From Prochlorococcus sp. AG-402-L23 (GTDB lineage: Bacteria > Cyanobacteriota > Cyanobacteriia > PCC-6307 > Cyanobiaceae): 64,000 nucleotides of DNA. Shown here one piece after another: positions 55,032 through 64,000 of this stretch. Every line of letters starts with the position of its first letter. The stretch's first letter is position 1. The stretch lies in NCBI GenBank assembly GCA_003216635.1, contig QCIO01000002.1, forward strand, positions 107,697 to 171,696, given 5' to 3'. The notes below the pieces were generated by a model, which saw nothing but the letters and a program-made list of their open reading frames with translations, was not told the DNA's origin and searched no databases. The position numbers were made by a program, and so were the translations under genes.

Positions 55032-55077
55032 AAATTCAAAACCATTTTTTAAATTATACGTTATTACTATAAAGCTT

Positions 55078-55899
55078 CTAAGCAGCCGAGGAAGAGACAT
55101 TACTTACCTCAAGATTTTCTATAGGCAATTGAGCTAAGCCACCATCAGGTATTATTCTTTTAATTAAAATTGGGCCATATAAGGAATTAATTTGTTTAAT
55201 TTCAATTTTGTTTTCAGATGATAAAAATAACAAAGCCCAAAAAACTCCCAAACGATCTTTATCTAAATCATTTTTTACTACTGTTTGCCATTTCTTGACT
55301 AAATATTCAAAATCTGTCCATTGCAATGCTTTTTCCCATCCTTCAATAAATTTCCCCAATGCTTTAGTGGTTTCTGGAAGTTTCTCGCGATGCGCTAATG
55401 ACTTTACTTGAGAAATTAAAGCCTTATCAGAATATTTTTTATTTCTTTTTCTCTTCATGAGCAGAAGATCTTGGGTTTCTATAAATTCTGCTATGGACTC
55501 TAACTGACTTACAAGTTCTCCCAATGTTGTTGTACGTTTAAGAATTGGTTGTGCAATTGATCTTCTCCTTAGATATTTTTCAGGATATTTTGGAATATCA
55601 AATTCTTTATCAATCCAATCTTGATCGTCCAAATCAAATTCATCTTCAAAATCGGAAGAATTTTCTTTGAAAACTTCAGATTCCAATACCTGAGCCTTAA
55701 GATTAACTAGTACGGAAGCCGCAAAAAATGCTTCGCTGGTCTCAGCTAAATCCTTATGATATGAGATTTGACTATTTGAAGATTGATTAAAAGTATGTGA
55801 ATATTGCTCTAAAAAACTATCAATTACACTTATTACATCAATATCCCATGGATCAAGCTCACCTTTACCTGCGGCGTCTTGAAGAAACTTAATCAACAA
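55078..55899 (-). CDS. scpA: Segregation and condensation protein A; N-terminus probably extends upstream of 55899
   Basis: LLIKFLQDAAGKGELDPWDIDVISVIDSFLEQ. The upstream in-frame sequence IDRQQLGPR looks coding. Confidence 0.85.
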   Translation of the reverse strand: MLIKFLQDAAGKGELDPWDIDVISVIDSFLEQYSHTFNQSSNSQISYHKDLAETSEAFFAASVLVNLKAQVLESEVFKENSSDFEDEFDLDDQDWIDKEFDIPKYPEKYLRRRSIAQPILKRTTTLGELVSQLESIAEFIETQDLLLMKRKRNKKYSDKALISQVKSLAHREKLPETTKALGKFIEGWEKALQWTDFEYLVKKWQTVVKNDLDKDRLGVFWALLFLSSENKIEIKQINSLYGPILIKRIIPDGGLAQLPIENLEVSNVSSSAA

Positions 55900-56022
55900 T
55901 CTAGGGCCTAATTGTTGCCTATCAATAGGATTGAAATAAGATATTTTGAAATAGATAAAATCTACTCACAAGATATCTTTTAATTTATTTAATGCCAAAC
56001 AATATTGCATTAATTTAAAAAA

Positions 56023-57663
56023 TTATATTGTTGGAGCTTTTAAGATGTCATTTGTTTTAGCTCCTGAAAAAATATTTGTTTTCACAGCACCTTTAACTGC
56101 ATTTAAATCTCGATCGACCAAATTATTGATAGAGGCAATATAACTTTCAGTAACTAATCTTGGGTACAAACCTATTCCAATAATCGGTAAAAGTAAACAA
56201 GCAATAATATAAACTTCCCTTGGCTCTGCATCTATAAGTTTTCGTTCTTCAATTAATTTAGGATTTTCTTTACCAAAGAAAATTTCTCGTAACATTGACA
56301 GTAGATAAATAGGAGTAAGTATTACACCGATAGCAGCTAAAGAGGCCATCACTACCCTAAACGGAAGTGTATACACTTCATCAGTAACAAATCCAGTAAA
56401 TACCATCAATTCGGAAACAAATCCACTCATACCAGGCAAAGCCAGGGAGGCTAGGGAGCAAGCAGTCCATAGGGCAAACATGATTCTCATTTTTTGTCCT
56501 ACACCACTCATTTCATCAAGTTTGAGAGTCTTTGTTCTGTCGTAGGTTGCACCAACAAGAAAAAATAAACTTGCACCGATTAATCCATGACTAACCATTT
56601 GCAGCATAGCTCCGCTTGTGCCAAGGCTACTAAAACTTCCTATACCAATAAGAACGAAACCCATATGACTTATCGAACTGTATGCAATTTTTCTTTTAAG
56701 ATTTCTTTGAGCAAAAGAAGTTAATGCAGCATAAATTATATTAACTACTCCTAGAACTATCAATAACGGGGCAAATTGAGCATGAGCAACGGGTAATAAT
56801 TGTGCATTAAATCTTAAAAGAGCATATCCTCCCATCTTTAATAAAATTCCTGCTAGAAGCATATGAACAGGAGCTGTAGCCTCTCCATGAGCATCTGGAA
56901 GCCAAGTATGAAGAGGTACTATTGGAAGTTTCACTCCAAATGCGATTAAAAGCCCAACATAACATAATATTTGGAATTTTTGACTAAAATCTTGAGCTGC
57001 CAAGTGAGAAAACTCAAAGTTAGGAATTTCTGTACCATAGAAACCCATTGCTAACGCTGCCAGAAGAATGAAGATAGAACTGCCAGCTGTATAAATAATG
57101 AATTTTGTTGCTGCATATTGTCGATTTTTGCCACCCCATATAGCAAGTAATAAATAAACGGGAATTAACTCAAGTTCCCAAGTTAAAAAGAATAAAAGCA
57201 TATCTTGTACAGCAAACACAGCGATTTGTCCACCATCCATAACCAATATCAAAAAGAAAAATAACTTTGGTTTGAACTTGACTGGCCATGCAGCAAGAAC
57301 TGCTAAAGCAGTTATAAAACTAGTCAATAATATTAACGGCATAGACATGCCATCAGCTCCAACAGACCAAGTAAGACCTAAATCAGGGAGCCAACTTATA
57401 TTTTCTTTCAGTTGAACATTTTCATTTCTAATATCAAAGCCATTTATATATGAACCTACAGTTATTAAAAAAGTTATTAATGCAATAGACAAAGCAAACC
57501 ATCTTACCTCTTTGCCATCCCCCTTATCTGGGAAAAAAGGTATCACAAATGCACTACCAATTGGAAATAAAATTGAAGCAGATAACCAAGGAAAATTTGA
57601 CAAGCCAGCTCCCAAAGTTCCCAACATTTGTGTCGCAATGTGTGTATAAAAATAAGTACTCAA
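56023..57663 (-). CDS. ndhD: NAD(P)H-quinone oxidoreductase chain 4
   Basis: [48 protein letters not shown]. Confidence 0.98.
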   Translation of the reverse strand: MSTYFYTHIATQMLGTLGAGLSNFPWLSASILFPIGSAFVIPFFPDKGDGKEVRWFALSIALITFLITVGSYINGFDIRNENVQLKENISWLPDLGLTWSVGADGMSMPLILLTSFITALAVLAAWPVKFKPKLFFFLILVMDGGQIAVFAVQDMLLFFLTWELELIPVYLLLAIWGGKNRQYAATKFIIYTAGSSIFILLAALAMGFYGTEIPNFEFSHLAAQDFSQKFQILCYVGLLIAFGVKLPIVPLHTWLPDAHGEATAPVHMLLAGILLKMGGYALLRFNAQLLPVAHAQFAPLLIVLGVVNIIYAALTSFAQRNLKRKIAYSSISHMGFVLIGIGSFSSLGTSGAMLQMVSHGLIGASLFFLVGATYDRTKTLKLDEMSGVGQKMRIMFALWTACSLASLALPGMSGFVSELMVFTGFVTDEVYTLPFRVVMASLAAIGVILTPIYLLSMLREIFFGKENPKLIEERKLIDAEPREVYIIACLLLPIIGIGLYPRLVTESYIASINNLVDRDLNAVKGAVKTNIFSGAKTNDILKAPTI

Positions 57664-57749
57664 TTTAATTAAGAAATTTATCTTAAATAAAGTCTAGAAA
57701 TTTTCTGCATTTTTTCACCCCAATGGACAGTGAAGACACACAATTGTAA

Positions 57750-59771
57750 TTAAGATACTTGAGGAGATTGAAAACCAAATATAGCAACTAGTAAAATTAC
57801 ACCTCCAAAAACAATAAGCGCATAAAATTGAGCCCTACCAGTCTCAAAATATTTTAAACCTTCACCACTACCTAAAGTTACAAGTCCAGTAAGATTTACG
57901 ACGCCATCAACAACCTTAGAATCAACCTCTAAGACTTCTTTAGCAAGTTTTCTACTACCATTAACAAAAAGTTTTTCATTAATATCATCTAGATACCATT
58001 TATTGGACAAAAATCTGTTAACGCTAGGAAACTTTTCGGCAAATAAAAGTGATAAATTAATTTTTTTCACAAAATATGCCTGATAAGCAATAATGATTCC
58101 AACTGACGCAATAAGTACAGAAGCAATTGCTAAAGGCAAAAATTCAGTTAATTCGAAGGCTTTTGCAGCAGTCTCTGCTTCTTCAGGATCTAATAAATTT
58201 GCAATTTTGCTATCCCAAGGAAGTCCCATAAAACCGATAATTACAGACGGTACAGCTAGGAATACCAAGGGAAATGTCATTGACCAGGGTGACTCATGAA
58301 TAAAGCCATGTTTTTCATGCTCTCCTTCATTTTCTTCTTCTAGGTTTGTTTTAGAGGCTATTAGAAGCTCTTTTTGCAATTCTTTATTCTCCCCTCTGAA
58401 ATCTCCTTCAAATGTCAAGAAATAAAGCCTAAACATATAAAAAGCAGTCATACCAGCTGTTAGAAGTCCTATGAACCAAAAAGCTGGAAAAGATATAAAA
58501 GCATTTCCGAGTATCTCGTCTTTACTCCAAAAACCTGCCAATGGGGGAATTCCACTAATTGCTACACAACCTATTAAAAATGTTGTTGATGTATATGGCA
58601 TTTTTTTTCTTAAACCGCCCATCAATCTCATATCTTGAGCTAATACAGGCTGATGGCCAACTACTTCTTCCATAGCATGTATTACTGAACCAGATCCCAA
58701 AAATAGCATTGCTTTAAAGCAAGCGTGAGTCACTAAATGAAAAATTCCTGCTACTGTTGCTCCACAACCCATTGCGAGCATCATATACCCAAGCTGAGAA
58801 ACTGTGCTATACGCTAAACCTTTTTTTAAATCCATTTGGGTCAAAGCTATAGAGGCTCCTAAAAAACAAGTAATGGTGCCAACTAAAGCAATAATGAACT
58901 GAATAGAGGGGAATATTGAATACAAAGGTTGAAGTCTTGCTACAAGAAATATTCCTGCAGCAACCATTGTTGCGGCATGGATAAGGGCAGATATAGGTGT
59001 CGGGCCTTCCATCGCATCAGGCAACCAAACATGAAGAGGAAACTGTGCAGATTTTGCCATTGGCCCTAAAAAAACTAAAAAACAAAGTAGTAAAGCAGCC
59101 CAAATGGGTATCGAATTGTCAGATATTGATTGAGAAATTCCAGTAGCTATTTCATTAAAATCAAAACTATTTGTTGCCCAAAATAGGCCAAGAATTCCTA
59201 GTAATAATCCAAAATCTCCTACTCTATTAACAACAAATGCTTTTTGTGCAGCGTGTGCAGCGCCATCCCTGTCATACCAAAAACCAACTAATAAGTAAGA
59301 ACACATCCCAACTAATTCCCAAAAAACATAAATTTCTAATAAATTCGGACTGACTATTAATCCCATCATTGAACTACTAAATAACGCTAAATATGTAAAA
59401 AATCTGACATAACCTTTGTCATGCGCCATATATCCATGAGAGTAAATCATCACCAGCAAAGTTATTGTAGTTACTAAAGCAAGCATTACACTCCCCAAAG
59501 GATCAAGGACAAATCCCATTGGAATTGTGAAATCCCCAGCATTGGCCCATACAAATAATTTTTCTACTGATTGATAACCATTAACTTGTTCAATTAGAGC
59601 TTTATAACTAATTACCGCAGAAATCCCAACGAAAGAAATCAGGCCTACAGAAACAATTTTTCTTGAATTATTAATTTTCTTGTTGATGCTTATTAGTCCT
59701 AAGCCAGAAAGCACTGCTCCAATAAGTGGGAAAACAGGAATTAACCAGGCAATTTCTGAAGCTTGAGGCAT
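57750..59771 (-). CDS. ndhF: NAD(P)H-quinone oxidoreductase chain 5
   Basis: FWELVGMCSYLLVGFWYDR, QFPLHVWLPDAMEGPTPISALIHAATMVAAG. Confidence 0.98.
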   Translation of the reverse strand: MPQASEIAWLIPVFPLIGAVLSGLGLISINKKINNSRKIVSVGLISFVGISAVISYKALIEQVNGYQSVEKLFVWANAGDFTIPMGFVLDPLGSVMLALVTTITLLVMIYSHGYMAHDKGYVRFFTYLALFSSSMMGLIVSPNLLEIYVFWELVGMCSYLLVGFWYDRDGAAHAAQKAFVVNRVGDFGLLLGILGLFWATNSFDFNEIATGISQSISDNSIPIWAALLLCFLVFLGPMAKSAQFPLHVWLPDAMEGPTPISALIHAATMVAAGIFLVARLQPLYSIFPSIQFIIALVGTITCFLGASIALTQMDLKKGLAYSTVSQLGYMMLAMGCGATVAGIFHLVTHACFKAMLFLGSGSVIHAMEEVVGHQPVLAQDMRLMGGLRKKMPYTSTTFLIGCVAISGIPPLAGFWSKDEILGNAFISFPAFWFIGLLTAGMTAFYMFRLYFLTFEGDFRGENKELQKELLIASKTNLEEENEGEHEKHGFIHESPWSMTFPLVFLAVPSVIIGFMGLPWDSKIANLLDPEEAETAAKAFELTEFLPLAIASVLIASVGIIIAYQAYFVKKINLSLLFAEKFPSVNRFLSNKWYLDDINEKLFVNGSRKLAKEVLEVDSKVVDGVVNLTGLVTLGSGEGLKYFETGRAQFYALIVFGGVILLVAIFGFQSPQVS

Positions 59772-59795
59772 GTTTTAAAGAATTTATATTTTATT

Positions 59796-60533
59796 TTAAA
59801 CTGTCAATTGGAAAAATTCAGACAAAAATGATGAATTAAATGTTTTAACAGCAATATTTATGTACTGATGAGACCACCAAAGTACTCCTATTGCAATCAA
59901 TATACCAAGTTGAGATAACCTAAAGAATTCCTTAATTTTAAATTCCTGCCTCCCTTCAATTATTGCCACAAAGGGTATTATGGAAGTATTTTTTTTAAAC
60001 TTTTCAAATTCTTCTCCAAATCTATTTGCTAATCTCTTATCCCCGTGCCAGATTGCAAAAAGATGATGCAAAATTAAACCAATGGAAGTTACTAATGTGA
60101 ATGATGTACCAATCCATAAAGTATGAGCAAAACACCAGATTATCTGACCAAATGCTTGAGGATGTCTTGTGATTCTCATTATCCCAGTTCCATAAATTCG
60201 TACTTTAGGTTTTAAAACCGAGGGAATTTCTAGCAAATTATAAGTAGCGGGATATAAAAATAAAAAACTTATTGCAGTTAAGAACCAAACAATCATAAAA
60301 ACGAAATGATTACCCTGTAAATTCCATAATCTAATTCCGTCATATCTATGTGCTAAAAAATAACTTATCAAGATAATTGCAGATGGCAAACTTAAAAAAA
60401 CAAAACATAACCGCCATAACCTCGGTCCAATAATAGATTCTGCTTTGATTCTTAAAGCAGCTCCACCACTATGAATTAACGCAAAAATCAAAGTCAAGAG
60501 TAAGATAATTAGGGAAGTTTTATGAGTCTCCAT
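59796..60533 (-). CDS. NnrU-family membrane protein, probable 15-cis-zeta-carotene isomerase
   Basis: IMRITRHPQAFGQIIWCFAHTLWIGTSFTLVTSIGLILHHLFAIWHGDKRL; about 2 kb from crtP. Confidence 0.8.
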   Translation of the reverse strand: METHKTSLIILLLTLIFALIHSGGAALRIKAESIIGPRLWRLCFVFLSLPSAIILISYFLAHRYDGIRLWNLQGNHFVFMIVWFLTAISFLFLYPATYNLLEIPSVLKPKVRIYGTGIMRITRHPQAFGQIIWCFAHTLWIGTSFTLVTSIGLILHHLFAIWHGDKRLANRFGEEFEKFKKNTSIIPFVAIIEGRQEFKIKEFFRLSQLGILIAIGVLWWSHQYINIAVKTFNSSFLSEFFQLTV

Positions 60534-60560
60534 ATATTTAAATTTTTCAAATAATTTTTG

Positions 60561-60591
60561 TTCTTAACAAGAATGCTTCTTAGCATTAGAA
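60561..60591. promoter_or_regulatory. Overlapping inverted repeats upstream of the LysR regulator (candidate autoregulatory operator)
   Basis: TTCTTAACAAGAA (60561-60573), AATGC-TTCTTA-GCATT (60572-60587), TTCT-N7-AGAA (60577-60591). Confidence 0.45.
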
Positions 60592-60592
60592 T

Positions 60593-60598
60593 TATAAT
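60593..60598 (+). promoter_or_regulatory. Putative -10 box TATAAT for the LysR regulator
   Basis: TATAAT 19 bp upstream of the ATG at 60617. Confidence 0.45.
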
Positions 60599-60616
60599 TA
60601 ATCGTAGGCATAATAG

Positions 60617-61561
60617 ATGCCAGAATTACCATTTACACTCGACCAATTAAGAATACTAAAAGCTATTGCAGCTCAAGGAAGTTTTAAAAAAGCTGCAGAT
60701 ATCTTATATGTAACCCAACCTGCCGTTAGTTTACAAATACAAAATCTAGAAAAACAACTTGAAATCACAATTTTTGACAGAGGTGGTAGGAAGGCTCTAT
60801 TGACTGAAGCGGGGAGACTATTACTTGAATATTGCGAAAGAATTTTGAATCAATGCGACGAAGCTTGCAAAGCTATTGAAGATTTAAATAGCTTAAAAGG
60901 TGGAACTCTTGTAATTGGAGCCAGCCAAACAACCGGAACCTATTTAATGCCAAGAATGATAGGACTATTCAGACAAAAATACCCTGATGTATCTGTTCAA
61001 CTTCAAGTTCACAGTACTAGAAGAACTGGTTGGAGTGTCGCAAATGGACAAATTGACTTAGCCATTATTGGAGGACAATTACCTGGAGATTTAGAAAATT
61101 TGCTACAAGTAATTCCATATGCCACAGATGAATTGGCATTAGTTTTACCCTCTAAACACTCACTTTCAACCAAAAAAGAGCTTTTAAAAGAAGACTTATA
61201 CAAATTAAATTTTGTAACATTAGACTCTCAATCTACAACAAGAAAAGTTGTTGACAAACTTCTCCAAGATTCTGGGCTGGATATTCAAAGATTAAAAATT
61301 GAGATGGAACTTAACTCTCTTGAAGCGATCAAGAATGCAGTTCAATCAGGTTTAGGAGCTTCCTTTTTGCCGGTTGTTTCTATTGAAAGAGAATTATCAG
61401 CTGGAACAATCCACAAAGCATTCGTTGCTGACTTAGAGGTTAAAAGAGAACTTAAATTAATTACTAATCCTTCAAGATATACATCAAGAGCATCTGAAGT
61501 CTTTAAGAAAAATATTCTGCCTCAATTTGCTAGTTTAAAAAGCCCTTTAAGGAATATATAA
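60617..61561 (+). CDS. rbcR: LysR-type transcriptional regulator, RbcR-like
   Basis: [43 protein letters not shown]. Confidence 0.88.
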   Translation: MPELPFTLDQLRILKAIAAQGSFKKAADILYVTQPAVSLQIQNLEKQLEITIFDRGGRKALLTEAGRLLLEYCERILNQCDEACKAIEDLNSLKGGTLVIGASQTTGTYLMPRMIGLFRQKYPDVSVQLQVHSTRRTGWSVANGQIDLAIIGGQLPGDLENLLQVIPYATDELALVLPSKHSLSTKKELLKEDLYKLNFVTLDSQSTTRKVVDKLLQDSGLDIQRLKIEMELNSLEAIKNAVQSGLGASFLPVVSIERELSAGTIHKAFVADLEVKRELKLITNPSRYTSRASEVFKKNILPQFASLKSPLRNI

Positions 61562-61567
61562 TTTTGA

Positions 61568-62191
61568 TCAAAACTGAATTGCTTCTTTGTTAATACCTAC
61601 TCCACCGTCTTCGGCTTGTCCATCGCCTTTTATTATAAATTTATTTTCATTTACATCAGTCTGATAAACGCACTTAACTATTGGCTTATCTCTTATAGAT
61701 CCAATATAAGCAAAAGTATTCATCCTTTGCTTGCATTCTCTTACATCTTCATTACTAATTGCGCCCTGTTTTTGTAAAACCGTCCAATTCTCTCTTCTAA
61801 TCACACAACCTGGCTGAAGAGCTGGTTGCGTTACAAAACTCGTAGATGGATTAAGAGTTGTATACATTTCAACATCAATTACAAAAGCACTAGCTCCCCA
61901 TTGTCTGCAAAATTCAGGGTCTGGAACAGCCATATCTAATTGTTGTTGACTAGCTATGTTTCCCTGTCCGCCATCTGTTGTACTGGTAATGGCGCTCCCA
62001 ATACCAACTCCTAAAATTAGTACTCCCGCAAGTACAGCAATGGTTCCTGTACTGAAGTTGGTCTTTTGTTCAGAAGAAGCGGGCAATCTACTATTTCTTT
62101 GTCCATACGAATCCATGTCTCTTGGATTTGGAGAATAATAACTTCTATTTGAGCCTCTCCTTGGCCTTCTATTTGAGGATGATCTATTCAC
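61568..62191 (-). CDS. DUF3172-like membrane-anchored cyanobacterial protein
   Basis: N-terminal disordered Arg/Ser-rich segment, one [30 protein letters not shown]. Confidence 0.78.
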   Translation of the reverse strand: MNRSSSNRRPRRGSNRSYYSPNPRDMDSYGQRNSRLPASSEQKTNFSTGTIAVLAGVLILGVGIGSAITSTTDGGQGNIASQQQLDMAVPDPEFCRQWGASAFVIDVEMYTTLNPSTSFVTQPALQPGCVIRRENWTVLQKQGAISNEDVRECKQRMNTFAYIGSIRDKPIVKCVYQTDVNENKFIIKGDGQAEDGGVGINKEAIQF

Positions 62192-62535
62192 AGTAATTCA
62201 TTTGTCTTTGGTAAACCCATTGAATAATTCATCACTCTACAATCTGGGTTATAACTTAGCTGACCATTTTGTAACAAACATTTTATTAAACCTTCTATTT
62301 CCGATCCTATTTTTCGAAGTTCATAATCATCTAAATTCTTTCCTGCTCTCTCTTTAATTAATTCATTGAATTTTTCATTTATTTTATTTAGAGAATCTTG
62401 TTTCCAAATAAATTCGTTATCGGGATCCAAATCAAGAGTAAGTTTGTTGGGATGAAACTGTAATTCTTTATCAACTACTTCGGCAGTGAAAATTCTTACA
62501 TGTCTAGTAGTCGATTTTAAAAGCATTTTTTCCAT
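62188..62535 (-). CDS. ndhM: NAD(P)H-quinone oxidoreductase subunit M
   Basis: [38 protein letters not shown]. Confidence 0.92.
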   Translation of the reverse strand: MEKMLLKSTTRHVRIFTAEVVDKELQFHPNKLTLDLDPDNEFIWKQDSLNKINEKFNELIKERAGKNLDDYELRKIGSEIEGLIKCLLQNGQLSYNPDCRVMNYSMGLPKTNELL

Positions 62536-62583
62536 AATTTTACAAAATAATCAACGAAAAAAACTATTATGTTCTAACTTTAA

Positions 62584-64000
<1,417 letters not shown>

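Noticed and set aside
53853-55100. Sugar nucleotidyltransferase starting at 55100 with a 23-aa N-terminal extension
   Set aside because: The conserved nucleotide-binding N-terminus MKAMILAAGKGTR begins at 55031; the extension overlaps scpA and is probably untranslated in this frame.

Overview
AT-rich, gene-dense chromosomal window that reads as a high-light-type Prochlorococcus core region. This assignment rests on gene order and protein family recognition, with no database search. About 55 protein-coding genes are supported. They include eno, a ClpB-type AAA+ ATPase, secE-nusG-rplK-rplA-rplJ-rplL, rnhA-pyrD, murG, pgk, rluD, spoT/relA, mnmE, nadC-argS-aminotransferase, a prfB operon, gshB, menF/menA/menC/menE, ndhH, rsmH, chlM, purE, cysC, trpB, gltA, ndhA-I-G-E, nadK, a PedR-like regulator, a metF-like gene, scpA, ndhD/ndhF, a NnrU/Z-ISO-like protein, a rbcR-type LysR regulator, ndhM and a nearly complete crtP. 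I saw no tRNA, rRNA, CRISPR array, prophage or transposase, and no convincing new multi-gene system. The points most worth a second look are: (1) the ClpB-like protein lacks both D1 arginine-finger residues (ERRF becomes NNCF); (2) prfB contains an intact RF2-type programmed +1 frameshift that the ORF track misses; (3) scpA coding potential extends upstream with no canonical start codon; (4) nested RNA structures occur in the rplK-rplA gap and the rplJ leader; (5) a hairpin sits between rplL and rnhA; (6) all 15 convergent gene junctions lie between a 22-bp overlap and a 19-bp gap; (7) an unlisted 49-aa small ORF is present; (8) overlapping inverted repeats lie in the rbcR promoter.
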